The notes under the pieces were generated by a model. The model had not been told where the DNA came from and ran no database searches. It worked only from the letters and a program-made list of their open reading frames with translations. From Wohlfahrtiimonas sp. G9077 (lineage in GTDB: Bacteria > Pseudomonadota > Gammaproteobacteria > Cardiobacteriales > Wohlfahrtiimonadaceae): a DNA stretch of 64,000 nucleotides. The position numbers and the translations under genes were made by a program. Position 1 is the stretch's first letter; each line of letters opens with the position of its first letter. Of this stretch, positions 7,700 to 16,761 are shown piece by piece. The stretch is taken from assembly GCF_002252155.1 (NCBI RefSeq), contig NZ_NEFD01000002.1, forward strand, positions 186,001 to 250,000, in the 5' to 3' direction.

Positions 7700-9426
7700 T
7701 ATGGGGCCACCGGTGAGGTTTTAGAGGTTTCACGGATTTGATCAAGCGTTAAAATAACGCTGGAATGCTCAGGTGCAATCGGCATTTTCACGCTTTCGAT
7801 GTCACCGGCTTGACCAACGGCTTCAGAGCCTTGGCTTAAGCGCGCGCCCACAGTTAAATTTGGGGTGGCAAATAAGCTTGGATTACCGGCCATTAAGCGA
7901 TCTTGATCAGTGATCTCAATGGTTAAAGGAAACGTTAAGCTGTTTGCTGAATCAATGGCTTTTGCGGCAAGCGGCATGCGTGAACCTTCTTGGGAAATGA
8001 AGAGGGTTAAACGTGCGCTCTCAGGCAATGTGCTTAAATCCACATCGGGCGCATTGACTTGCACTAAGTAACGGGCAGCGGTTTTGGCTTTGGCCGCATC
8101 GATGGTTTTTTGCATCACATCATTGATGGGGGAAGCTTCACTGCTTGGCATGAAGGTAATGGCACTTTCATAAGCACCTTTTGGCAATTCAACCACATCG
8201 GTGAGATACAGAATTTCATCGCCATCGACGGGTTTTAAGGTGCCAAATACAGCCAAATGCTCAAAGTTACGAATCGGCGTTGTGACAGCATCAAAGCGGT
8301 TAAAATCATTGAGCACCATTTGAGCAGGCACCGTTTGATTCGGGGCAATTAAACTTTCTTTAAAGGCAATCGGTGTGTTGTCTTCAAAGTCCATCATGTA
8401 AAGGGTCATGATGAGCGGGGATGTGATGTTTTGCCAATCAATTGGGGCATCGAGCGCCGTTTTGACATCAAAGTTACGCACTTGTGCAGTTTCCATCATG
8501 CCTTGCTCGATTGACGCAATGAATGTGTCCAAAGTTTTGAGCGCTTGCTCACCTTGCGGATTGCCTTTTGCGCTTTTGGCCAATAAGTCACGCATCTCTT
8601 TCCATTGGGCGATGGACTCTTTAAATTGTCCGCGCTCATAGAGGGCTTCTGCGTACAAAATGCGTAAATAAGTGTCGTTAGGATACATAGTGAAAAAGTG
8701 ATCTAAGCGTTCAACCAAACGTTTAGGAATTTTCTTTTTCGCATTTTGTAGGTCGACTTCTAACACCGAAACATTGGCAATGTAATCATTTGGTGACAAC
8801 GCCAAGACGCGGTTATAAGCATCGAGTGTGCCCGGTGTCCATTGTGCGCTGTAGGCAAGTTTACCCAACAGTTTTAAAAGTTTTGGATTGTCATGGGTTT
8901 GTTTTGCACTCATGTAAAAGAGCGTTGGGAACACATAACGCAAATCTTCAAACAATTCTGGTTTAGGTGGCTGCGGCTCCACTTCCACAATGCTTTTAAA
9001 GGTTTCTAATTCACTCTCTGGAATGCGATCTAACCAAGCTTGTAACTCAGGGGTGAGTTCACTGCGTTTTTGATCATACTCTTGCACATCTTGTGTGTAG
9101 GAATGCGCCCAAAAGCCGCCAATGGCCGCCACAGGAAAAATCAATGCCACCACAGAAATCGCGGTGCGCGCACCATTAGACAATTTGCTTTGATGCTTTT
9201 GTGTGAGCTTTAAGAGATCACGAGCCGCTTCTGCTTGTTGTTGATCATATTGTGTTTGCGTGATCACGCCATTGTCTAAACTCTTTTTCAAGCGCGCTTC
9301 GGTGGCCAAATAGTTTTTGGTATAGACATCTTGCAGCGTTGGCTCTGCGGCTGTTTTGGTTTGAAACAGCGGATAAAAGATGATGAGCATCGTCAAGACA
9401 AAGAGGATGATGGAAATAAAAATCAT
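7699..9426 (-). CDS. ccmI: Cytochrome c biogenesis protein CcmI (CycH)
   Basis: A 575-residue protein with two membrane helices near the N-terminus (about 1-20 and 88-110), a TPR-like central region with repeated SPNDYIANVSVLEVDL and YPNDTYLRILYAEAL segments, and a periplasmic C-terminal domain ending in the GARLSQGSEAVGQAGD type of sequence seen in CcmI. CcmI presents apocytochrome c to the CcmF/CcmH heme ligation module. It overlaps ccmH by ATGA and ccmA by one base. Here it is a separate long gene, unlike E. coli where it is fused to CcmH. Confidence 0.88.
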   Translation of the reverse strand: MIFISIILFVLTMLIIFYPLFQTKTAAEPTLQDVYTKNYLATEARLKKSLDNGVITQTQYDQQQAEAARDLLKLTQKHQSKLSNGARTAISVVALIFPVAAIGGFWAHSYTQDVQEYDQKRSELTPELQAWLDRIPESELETFKSIVEVEPQPPKPELFEDLRYVFPTLFYMSAKQTHDNPKLLKLLGKLAYSAQWTPGTLDAYNRVLALSPNDYIANVSVLEVDLQNAKKKIPKRLVERLDHFFTMYPNDTYLRILYAEALYERGQFKESIAQWKEMRDLLAKSAKGNPQGEQALKTLDTFIASIEQGMMETAQVRNFDVKTALDAPIDWQNITSPLIMTLYMMDFEDNTPIAFKESLIAPNQTVPAQMVLNDFNRFDAVTTPIRNFEHLAVFGTLKPVDGDEILYLTDVVELPKGAYESAITFMPSSEASPINDVMQKTIDAAKAKTAARYLVQVNAPDVDLSTLPESARLTLFISQEGSRMPLAAKAIDSANSLTFPLTIEITDQDRLMAGNPSLFATPNLTVGARLSQGSEAVGQAGDIESVKMPIAPEHSSVILTLDQIRETSKTSPVAP

Positions 9427-9881
9427 GGGTGCAAATCCTTTTTATTTAACAGCTCAGAAAGTTGCTGGGCTTCTGAAGGTGATAAGGGCTGAACAACTTC
9501 CTCGGTGGGCTTTTTACGGCGCGCAAAGACAATGATGAGCACAAGTAATAAAATCACCGCAGGGCCAAACCATAAAAACCAAGTGATGGGTTTGACAGGG
9601 GGCGTATACAGCACGAAATCACCGTAGCGATCCACCATAAAGGTTAGGATTTCACTGTCACTGCGGCCATCGTTGATCATTAAATAAACGCGATCTTTTA
9701 AATCTTTCGCAAGCGGCGCATCTGAATCGGCTAAGTTCTGATTTTGGCATTTCGGACAGCGTAAATCGGTGATTAAGTGATTAAAACGAGTCTCTTGCAC
9801 TTTGTCAGAAAAGTTATACACATTGACATTGGCCAAGGTCAAACTGCTGATGAGCAGCAGCATCGATAACAATACTCTCAT
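9423..9881 (-). CDS. ccmH: Cytochrome c-type biogenesis protein CcmH
   Basis: A 152-residue protein with a signal peptide, the redox motif LRCPKCQNQNL (C42 and C45) and one C-terminal membrane helix (about 100-122). CcmH reduces the disulfide in apocytochrome c so that heme can be attached. Its length matches the short form without a CcmI fusion. The start overlaps the ccmG stop by one base. Confidence 0.93.
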   Translation of the reverse strand: MRVLLSMLLLISSLTLANVNVYNFSDKVQETRFNHLITDLRCPKCQNQNLADSDAPLAKDLKDRVYLMINDGRSDSEILTFMVDRYGDFVLYTPPVKPITWFLWFGPAVILLLVLIIVFARRKKPTEEVVQPLSPSEAQQLSELLNKKDLHP

Positions 9882-10432
9882 TACGATGGATCTCCTGTTT
9901 GCATGATCTCTTCATAGATGGCTTTCAGTTGCGTTTCCCAAATCTCAGGCAAAATTGCGCCCACGTGACGATAATGGATTACATTGTTTTGATCGATGAA
10001 GTAAGTTTCCGGTGCGCCATAAACGCCAAGCTCAATGCCAACGGCGCCGCTCATGTCCAAAAAGTTAAACAGATAAGGGTTGCCAAGTTCTTCGAGCCAT
10101 TCATATGCTTTTTCAGGATCATCTTTATAATTGACGCCATAAATGCGCACGCCTTGATCTTTTAACACATTGAGGGTGGCATGTTCATCACGGCACGTTG
10201 GGCACCATGTCGCCCAAACATTGAGTAGGGCAGGGCCTTTGATGTCTTCATTGGTGATGATTTCTGCAATGTGCCCAGGTTCCACCAATTTACTGGCGCT
10301 GAACTCTGGCACAGGTTTGCCTTCACGCGTGGAGGGCAATTTGCTCGGATCATTGCCAAGGGTGATGAAGAAGAAGGCAAAGATCACAACCAATACGCTC
10401 ACGGTGATGGCGATGATGACAGGCTTTTTCAT
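9881..10432 (-). CDS. ccmG: Thiol:disulfide interchange protein CcmG (DsbE)
   Basis: A 183-residue membrane-anchored thioredoxin-fold protein: an N-terminal helix (about 5-25) and the catalytic motif WCPTC (76-80) within NVWATWCPTCRDEH. A cis-proline region (GVYGAPETYFID) is also present. CcmG supplies electrons from the inner membrane to CcmH and apocytochrome c. It follows ccmF by 9 bp. Confidence 0.93.
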   Translation of the reverse strand: MKKPVIIAITVSVLVVIFAFFFITLGNDPSKLPSTREGKPVPEFSASKLVEPGHIAEIITNEDIKGPALLNVWATWCPTCRDEHATLNVLKDQGVRIYGVNYKDDPEKAYEWLEELGNPYLFNFLDMSGAVGIELGVYGAPETYFIDQNNVIHYRHVGAILPEIWETQLKAIYEEIMQTGDPS

Positions 10433-10441
10433 ACAATTCTC

Positions 10442-12424
10442 CTATTTTTCCGCACGTTCAGGACGGCGCAATGCCAACATGGCCAATAGCGCTGCAATCG
10501 AGATGATCACGCCGCCTAACCAAATCCAACGAATGAAAGGTTTGACATACAAGCGAATGGCCCAGCTTTGACCAGGGCGCTCTTCTGCCAATGCAATGTA
10601 GAGATCATCAAAGAGAGAAGCACGCAGTGCCACTTCACTGATGGGCATGCCGCTGGCTGCATAGATGCGTTTTTCAGGATGCATCATGCGTAAGAATTTG
10701 CCTTGGTAGCTCACAGAGAAGGTGCCTTTGGTGGCAAAGTAGTTCGGGCCTTTGATGTTTTCTAAATTCTCCAGCTTAAATTCATAGCCTTGCACCACTT
10801 CAGTTTGCCCAACTTTGAGTAAACGATCCGCTTCAACGCTGTAGTAACTGGTCATCGTAATGCCCACGATGGTGACCACAACACCTAAGTGACCTAAGTT
10901 CATGGCAACGCGGGACATGGACTGCGTAAAGAAGCCTTTAATGAAGCTTGCATTGCGGGGTTTGTGCATCGCAATTTCAGCCAAAATGCCGAAAAAGACC
11001 CAGTAACATAAAATGAGGCTCAATGTCACCATTGGATTGATGATTGGCATGCGATCAGCGTGGCCCGCGGGTAATAAACCATTGACATATAAAACATACG
11101 CAGCATTTGATAATGGGCCCATGATCACAGCGGCAATGGCCATGATGATCAGAGGCTTACGAATGCGGCTCAATTGATCTTTCTTGTAGCGCACAAGCGG
11201 CGTGATGCCAAGGATCACCAATAAAATCATCGCCAATGGATTGACGGTTTTATTAAAGAAGTTTGGCCCCACAGAGATTTTACCGATTTGCAGCATGTCC
11301 ACGATGAGCGGATAAAGGGTGCCGAGCACCACAATAAAGCACACCACAGATAAGAAAATATTGTTGAGTAAAATGCCTGTTTCACGCGAAAAGAGCGCCA
11401 CGTCATTGTGTTGACGAATGCGGCTTGAGCGCATGAGTAACAATGCAATCCCAAAGATCACAACGCAGGCTAAAATGATGAGGATGATGGCACCGCGACG
11501 AGGATCGGCAGCAAATGAATGCACCGAAGTCAACACGCCTGAGCGTACCAAGAATGTGCCCAATACACTCAATGAGAAGCAAAGGATCGCCATCAGCACA
11601 GACCAAACGGAGAAGACTTGGCGTTTTTCTGTAGTGATCAATGAGTGCAATAAAGCGGTGGATAAAATCCAAGGAATGAGGGATGCGTTTTCCACAGGAT
11701 CCCAGAACCACCAGCCGCCCCAGCCCAATTCATAGTAAGCCCACCAGCTGCCAACGGTGATGCCGAGGGTTAAAAAGCCCCAAGCGGCCAATACCCAAGG
11801 GCGCAACCAACGCACCGTTGTGCGGTCAATGTAACCATTGATTAAAATGGCACAGACAAACGCATACGGAATGGCAAAGCCCACATAGCCCATATAGAGT
11901 AACGGTGGATGAATGATGAGCCCAACGTCTTGCAATAATGGATTTAAGTCGCGGCCATCAAAGACAATGCTGTTAATGGCGCGTTCAAATGGGTTGGATG
12001 TGAAGATCACAAAGGCGATGAAAGAGGCGATGATGGCGCCTAAAATCGCGAGCGTGGTGGCCGTCAATTCGATGGGTAATTTACGCATAAAGAAGATCGC
12101 CACAAACATCCATAAAGAGAGCGTGAAGACCCACAATAACATCGAACCTTCATGGCTACCCCAAATGGCCGTTAGGCGGAAAATGGCCGGCAGTTGCGTG
12201 TTTGAGTTACTAAAAACATACGCATAACTGAAGTCATTGGTATAAAACGCATAACCTAAACTCACAAACGAGGTGAGCAGCAGCACAAAGAGCCATAAGG
12301 TTAGCGGTTTGGCCGTTTGCATCAGTTTTGTGTTGTGTGTCACAAGTCCGATCAACGGCAGAAAGAGCAATAAAAGCGCTGTCGCGAGCGCAACGTAAAG
12401 TGTTAATTCACCAATGGGTAGCAT
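10442..12424 (-). CDS. ccmF: Heme lyase CcmF
   Basis: A 660-residue polytopic membrane protein with the tryptophan-rich heme-handling motif WGGWWFWDPVEN (235-246) and family histidines such as H172 (IIHPPLLYMG). CcmF is the cytochrome c synthetase that transfers heme from CcmE to the CXXCH site of apocytochromes. Its length matches the family. It lies 2 bp after ccmE, so translation is likely coupled. Confidence 0.95.
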   Translation of the reverse strand: MLPIGELTLYVALATALLLLFLPLIGLVTHNTKLMQTAKPLTLWLFVLLLTSFVSLGYAFYTNDFSYAYVFSNSNTQLPAIFRLTAIWGSHEGSMLLWVFTLSLWMFVAIFFMRKLPIELTATTLAILGAIIASFIAFVIFTSNPFERAINSIVFDGRDLNPLLQDVGLIIHPPLLYMGYVGFAIPYAFVCAILINGYIDRTTVRWLRPWVLAAWGFLTLGITVGSWWAYYELGWGGWWFWDPVENASLIPWILSTALLHSLITTEKRQVFSVWSVLMAILCFSLSVLGTFLVRSGVLTSVHSFAADPRRGAIILIILACVVIFGIALLLMRSSRIRQHNDVALFSRETGILLNNIFLSVVCFIVVLGTLYPLIVDMLQIGKISVGPNFFNKTVNPLAMILLVILGITPLVRYKKDQLSRIRKPLIIMAIAAVIMGPLSNAAYVLYVNGLLPAGHADRMPIINPMVTLSLILCYWVFFGILAEIAMHKPRNASFIKGFFTQSMSRVAMNLGHLGVVVTIVGITMTSYYSVEADRLLKVGQTEVVQGYEFKLENLENIKGPNYFATKGTFSVSYQGKFLRMMHPEKRIYAASGMPISEVALRASLFDDLYIALAEERPGQSWAIRLYVKPFIRWIWLGGVIISIAALLAMLALRRPERAEK

Positions 12425-12426
12425 GC

Positions 12427-12897
12427 TTATTCCTTCGGAGCGCCGGGGTGTCTAGAGTTTTCATCAATCACGATGCCTGATTTTTCAAGTGAAGCTTTCA
12501 CTTCAGGTGGCATATAGGTTTCATCGTGTTTTGCAAGGATTTCTGTGGCGGTGAAGTGATGATTGTCATCTAATACACCTGTTGCAATCACGCCTTGACC
12601 TTCGCGGAATAAGTCTGGCAACATTTTGTCATAGGTGACATGCACGCGATCTTGACCATCCATGATGTCAAAGGCCACGTCAATCACTTCGTCACTTTTC
12701 ACCAATGAGCCTGGTGCCACAAGTCCGCCAATGCGAATGGAACGATCTACAGGTGCTTTGCCTTCTTTAACTTCCACAGGCGAATAGTAATAGTTGAGTT
12801 CACTTCTTGATGCATAAATGAGTAAACCAATGGCGGCTAAGGTAATCACCACTAAACCCACCACAATGATGGCACGTTGTTTTTGCTTTGGCGTCAT
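12427..12897 (-). CDS. ccmE: Periplasmic heme chaperone CcmE
   Basis: A 156-residue protein with one N-terminal membrane helix (about 8-28), an OB-fold domain and the heme-binding LAKHDETYMP motif, in which H124 is the covalent heme ligand and Y128 the heme contact. CcmE carries heme from CcmC to CcmF. Its ATG overlaps the ccmD stop (ATGA). Confidence 0.94.
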   Translation of the reverse strand: MTPKQKQRAIIVVGLVVITLAAIGLLIYASRSELNYYYSPVEVKEGKAPVDRSIRIGGLVAPGSLVKSDEVIDVAFDIMDGQDRVHVTYDKMLPDLFREGQGVIATGVLDDNHHFTATEILAKHDETYMPPEVKASLEKSGIVIDENSRHPGAPKE

Positions 12898-13067
12898 GAG
12901 TCAATCCCCTCTTGTTTCATAGTGTTGCGTAATTTTTTATTCTCGCTCAGTAGCGGAATCACAAGGCTGAGCAGACAGATCAAAAAGAATCCGTAGCTTA
13001 ACCAGACGTAGAGACCATGCTTCCCCATTTGCAGAAATTCTGCAAAGCTCCCAAATGCAAATGTCAT
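12894..13067 (-). CDS. ccmD: Heme exporter small subunit CcmD
   Basis: A 57-residue reading beginning MTFAFGSFAEFLQMGKHGLY, with one membrane helix (about 20-40) and a charged tail (ENKKLRNTMKQ). This matches CcmD, a small partner of CcmC needed to release holo-CcmE. GGAG lies 7 bases before the ATG, and the stop overlaps the ccmE ATG. It fits exactly between ccmC and ccmE. It is easily missed because it is under 60 residues. Confidence 0.88.
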   Translation of the reverse strand: MTFAFGSFAEFLQMGKHGLYVWLSYGFFLICLLSLVIPLLSENKKLRNTMKQEGIDS

Positions 13068-13081
13068 AGATACTCCGTGGG

Positions 13082-13822
13082 TTATTGATTTAAATAGTGC
13101 TTCATGAGTTTCTCTTTATAGATGAGGTTCACGCTCTTTTTGAGCACATACCCTGAAGTAAAGAGGCCATAAGCTAAGATCATTAAAATCAGTGGTAAAA
13201 ACATCTCCATCTGAATCGACGGTCCGCCAGAGGCAAAGACTGTACTCTTTTGATGAAGCGAGTTAAAGAAAAAGACAGAAACTTTCACTAAAATGGCCAC
13301 CGCAATGCCGATCACTGCAAGGATGGAGGTAAAAATATCTGCCGTTTGGCGATCTTCGATCGCATGGTCAAAGGCAATGTAGCCAATGTAGAAAAAGAGT
13401 AAGAGCAACTCTGAGGTTAAGCGAATGTCCCAAACCCACCAAGTGCCCCATGTGGGCGCGCCCCAAATGGCACCGGTGACCAAGGCGATAAGCGTACAGG
13501 TTGCGCCCACAACGGCAATGCTTCTGACCACTAACGTTAACAGTTTAACGCGCCAAATCAAAAAGCATAAACTCATCACCGCCATGGTGATGTATAGCGC
13601 AGTAGAGAGCATCGCGGCAGGCACATGAATGTAGATGATGCGAAAGCTGTTGCCTTGTTGATAATCAGCTGGGGCAAAGCCTAAGCCCAAAGTTAAACCC
13701 ACAATGCCCAAGATTAAACTGAGCCATAAGCAATAAGGCGCAATGGCATTGGCCAATGGCACATAGTATTTATAGCTGGCATATTTTTTATACCAACTGA
13801 CTTTTTTGGTGGTCACAGCCAT
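13082..13822 (-). CDS. ccmC: Heme exporter CcmC
   Basis: A 246-residue membrane protein with six predicted helices, the WGTWWVWD motif (125-132) and the two heme-axial histidines H66 (IYIHVP) and H190 (NSLHQKS). CcmC loads heme onto CcmE at the periplasmic face. It is the first gene of the ccm operon here, an order different from ccmABCDEFGH. A TATAAT-type -10 lies upstream at 13853-13858. Confidence 0.94.
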   Translation of the reverse strand: MAVTTKKVSWYKKYASYKYYVPLANAIAPYCLWLSLILGIVGLTLGLGFAPADYQQGNSFRIIYIHVPAAMLSTALYITMAVMSLCFLIWRVKLLTLVVRSIAVVGATCTLIALVTGAIWGAPTWGTWWVWDIRLTSELLLLFFYIGYIAFDHAIEDRQTADIFTSILAVIGIAVAILVKVSVFFFNSLHQKSTVFASGGPSIQMEMFLPLILMILAYGLFTSGYVLKKSVNLIYKEKLMKHYLNQ

Positions 13823-13852
13823 AATTCACTCGATTTAAAAACATAATGCACA

Positions 13853-13881
13853 ATTATAGCGAAGTTGCTAAATTTTGCAGT
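13853..13881 (-). promoter_or_regulatory. Candidate promoter of the ccm operon
   Basis: On the minus strand a perfect TATAAT stands 31 bases before ccmC, with a weak ACTGCA 17 bases further upstream. The poor -35 suggests an activator or a low basal level. Confidence 0.35.
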
Positions 13882-13924
13882 AGCTAAAAACGGATTCCCC
13901 GTCAATTTACAGAAGGTTTACAAA

Positions 13925-14443
13925 TTAGTTTTGTGAGGGAAAATCCCAGATTTCAAAGGTAAATGGGTGGGCATGTTTTTCATCCATAGGATGATGTTCA
14001 CGGCTCACTAAAGTGGCTGCGTCAAACGGTAAGTTGAGGATTTCAGGCAGTTGTGTATCCCCCATAATGTCTGCATCTACACGCGTGACATATAAACGAT
14101 TCATCATCGGGATGGCTGCGCGATAAAGCTGGGCACCACCAATGATCATGATTTCAGGCGCATCATTAAAAGTTTCTATCGCTGTCATTAAATCTGTAAA
14201 GTAATGGACATTTTCTGGCAAATTTTCAGGGGCGCTTTGTGAGCTGATCACGATGTTTGGGCGTTTTGGCAATGGGCGGCCTAAAGATTCATAGGTTTTT
14301 CGTCCCATGATGATGGGTTTACCCACAGTGTTTTGTTTGAAAAATCCTAAGTCATCAGGCAAGTGCCAGGGCAAACGGTTGTTGATGCCAATGGTGCCAT
14401 TATTGGCAATCGCCACGATTAAAGAGAGGGTTGAAGACGACAT
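13925..14443 (-). CDS. folA: Dihydrofolate reductase
   Basis: A 172-residue enzyme that reduces dihydrofolate to tetrahydrofolate with NADPH. It shows the N-terminal SLIVAIANNGTIGINNRLPWHLPDDL segment with the catalytic acid before LGFFK, the MGRKTYESLGRPLP cofactor motif and IIGGAQLY. The start MSSSTLSL is preferred to an upstream in-frame ATG because GAGGATC lies directly before it and the extra 22 residues are not homologous in character. It is monocistronic, pointing toward the ccm operon. Confidence 0.93.
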   Translation of the reverse strand: MSSSTLSLIVAIANNGTIGINNRLPWHLPDDLGFFKQNTVGKPIIMGRKTYESLGRPLPKRPNIVISSQSAPENLPENVHYFTDLMTAIETFNDAPEIMIIGGAQLYRAAIPMMNRLYVTRVDADIMGDTQLPEILNLPFDAATLVSREHHPMDEKHAHPFTFEIWDFPSQN

Positions 14444-14619
14444 ATGATCCTCATAAATGAATAGATGAGGCGCGATTATACTGAAAAATATGGTGCTGAA
14501 CATGGTCAATTAGATTACAGTGCTTGCATTGACAGATGGTAGTGCAGGCAAAAAATCTTCAAATAAACATTGATTAATATTTAAAATCTTTTAAACTAAA
14601 CACTGTTTTATTATTCTGC

Positions 14620-16761
14620 ATGGTCAAATTTATGAGAACAATTTTAAGAGTCATTTTTAAGCTTTTCTTTAACATTCAAACAAAGCTCGACCCACAAGCA
14701 TGTCAAACCCATGGCGTTGTGGTGTGTAACCATCAGTCCTTTTTAGATGGCGTGCTTCTAGGCGTCTTTTTACCGCAGCAGCCATTGTTTGTGATCAACA
14801 CTGACATTGCCAATCGTTGGTATTTTAAACCCTTTTTAAAATTCATTGACCATGTAACCGTTGATCCTTTGCACCCGATGTCTGTTAAATTGCTGACAAA
14901 AGTGGTGGCCAGCGGCCGCACCATTGTGATCTTTCCAGAGGGGCGCATCACGTTGACAGGCAGCCTGATGAAGATTTACGAAGGGGCAGCCTTTGTGGCG
15001 AGTAAAGCAAAAGTGCCTTTGATTCCGGTGATGCTAGAGGGTGCAGAATACTCCTATTTCAGCCGCTTAAAAGGATTGGTGAAGCAGCGCCTATTTACGC
15101 CCATCGCCATTACGATGGGTGCACCGATTAATGTGCCAACGCCAGAGCATTTGCATGGCAAGGCGCGCCGCCAATATTTGGCAAAATACACCCATGAATT
15201 GATGATGGAGATGCGCATTGCGATTTTTGCGCCGACTTCCTTGTTTGACATGGTGCTACAATCGGCGCGTCGCTTTGGGATGGACACCATCTGTTTAGAA
15301 GACATTCAGCGTAAACCTGAATCTTATGGGCAGTTCATCACCAAGATTTTAGGCATCAGCCGCATTGTTGAGCGTTTGACAGAAAAAAATGAACATGTGG
15401 GCGTATTACTGCCCAATGCCAGCGGCTCAGTTGCAACGATTATGGCGCTCAATTTAACGGGTCGCGTTTCTGCATTATTGAATTACACCGCAGGCGTAGA
15501 TGGTATGAATGCTGCGATCACAGCTGCGAATGTGAAAACCATTTTAACGTCACGCATCTTTTTAGAGAAAGGCAATTTGACACATTTAGTGGCAGCATTC
15601 CCTGAGATCCATTGGGTGTATGCAGAAGATTTACGTAAAGCAATTACAACCGAGGATAAACTTTGGGTGGTGAAAGCAAAACTCATGCCCAAGCGTTATT
15701 TGCCTGAACCTGACCCGGATGCAGAAGCTGTGATTTTATTCACATCAGGCTCTGAAGGTAAACCTAAAGGCGTTGTACATACCAACCGTTCATTATTGAC
15801 GAATGTGGAGCAGCTCTTTACGGTGGCAGATTTCACCACAAAAGATATTTTCCTTTCAGCGTTACCGATTTTCCATGCTTTTGGTTTAACGGCAGGCACG
15901 CTTTTGGGTTTACGTTCGGGTTGCCGCATCTTTTTGTATCCATCGCCGCTTCATTATCGCGTCATTCCAGAGTTGGTGTATGACACGGGCGCAACGGTTC
16001 TCTTTGGCACCTCCACATTTTTACAAAATTATGCACGCTTTGCCAATCCGTATGATTTTCGCACATTGCGTTATGTGGTGGCAGGCGCCGAGCGCTTGTC
16101 TGAATCGGTGCGTGATGTGTGGTCAGAAAAGTTTGGCATCCGCATTTTAGAAGGTTATGGTGCGACTGAATGTTCCCCTGTGATCTCGATCAATGTGCCG
16201 ATGAGTTATAAAGAGAACACCATTGGTAAAATTTTGCCAGGCATGCGCGCTCGTTTAGAAACCATAGATGGCATCGCAGAAGGCGGGCAATTGATCGTTC
16301 AAGGTGGCAATGTGATGAAAGGTTATCTCTTTTACAATGCGCCGAATCAATTGGTGCCAACGGAATATCAAGGTGAAAAAGGTTGGTACAACACGGGTGA
16401 TGTGGTGGCCATGGATGAAGAAGGGTATTTAACCATCAAGGGGCGCGTCAAACGCTTTGCGAAGATTGCGGGTGAAATGGTGACATTAGAAACCACAGAG
16501 CGCCTGTTTAAATTGGCATATCCCGAGCATGATCATGCAGCTGTGGTACGCAAAGATGAGAGCAAAGGTGAGGCGATTGTCTTATTCACTACTGCGGATG
16601 AAATTGATCGCAAAACAGTGAGCACATTGGCAAAAGAGCTTGGTTTATCTGAATTATCAGTGGCGCGTGATGTGCGTTTTGTCAAAGAGATTGCCTTGCT
16701 TGGCTCAGGCAAGGTGGATTATGCTGCATTAAATCAACAGGTGATGGAAGAGAGCGTATGA
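14620..16761 (+). CDS. aas: Bifunctional 2-acylglycerophosphoethanolamine acyltransferase / acyl-ACP synthetase
   Basis: A 713-residue inner-membrane enzyme that re-acylates lysophosphatidylethanolamine. The N-terminal PlsC domain carries NHQSFLD (37-43) and FPEGRIT (105-111). The C-terminal AMP-forming ligase domain carries FTSGSEGKPKGVVH at about 373-386, EGYGATECSPV and YNTGDVV. Its length matches E. coli Aas. No strong Shine-Dalgarno sequence marks the first ATG, and MRTILRV four codons later is an alternative start. It overlaps lplT by ATGA, so lysolipid import and re-acylation are coupled. Confidence 0.93.
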   Translation: MVKFMRTILRVIFKLFFNIQTKLDPQACQTHGVVVCNHQSFLDGVLLGVFLPQQPLFVINTDIANRWYFKPFLKFIDHVTVDPLHPMSVKLLTKVVASGRTIVIFPEGRITLTGSLMKIYEGAAFVASKAKVPLIPVMLEGAEYSYFSRLKGLVKQRLFTPIAITMGAPINVPTPEHLHGKARRQYLAKYTHELMMEMRIAIFAPTSLFDMVLQSARRFGMDTICLEDIQRKPESYGQFITKILGISRIVERLTEKNEHVGVLLPNASGSVATIMALNLTGRVSALLNYTAGVDGMNAAITAANVKTILTSRIFLEKGNLTHLVAAFPEIHWVYAEDLRKAITTEDKLWVVKAKLMPKRYLPEPDPDAEAVILFTSGSEGKPKGVVHTNRSLLTNVEQLFTVADFTTKDIFLSALPIFHAFGLTAGTLLGLRSGCRIFLYPSPLHYRVIPELVYDTGATVLFGTSTFLQNYARFANPYDFRTLRYVVAGAERLSESVRDVWSEKFGIRILEGYGATECSPVISINVPMSYKENTIGKILPGMRARLETIDGIAEGGQLIVQGGNVMKGYLFYNAPNQLVPTEYQGEKGWYNTGDVVAMDEEGYLTIKGRVKRFAKIAGEMVTLETTERLFKLAYPEHDHAAVVRKDESKGEAIVLFTTADEIDRKTVSTLAKELGLSELSVARDVRFVKEIALLGSGKVDYAALNQQVMEESV

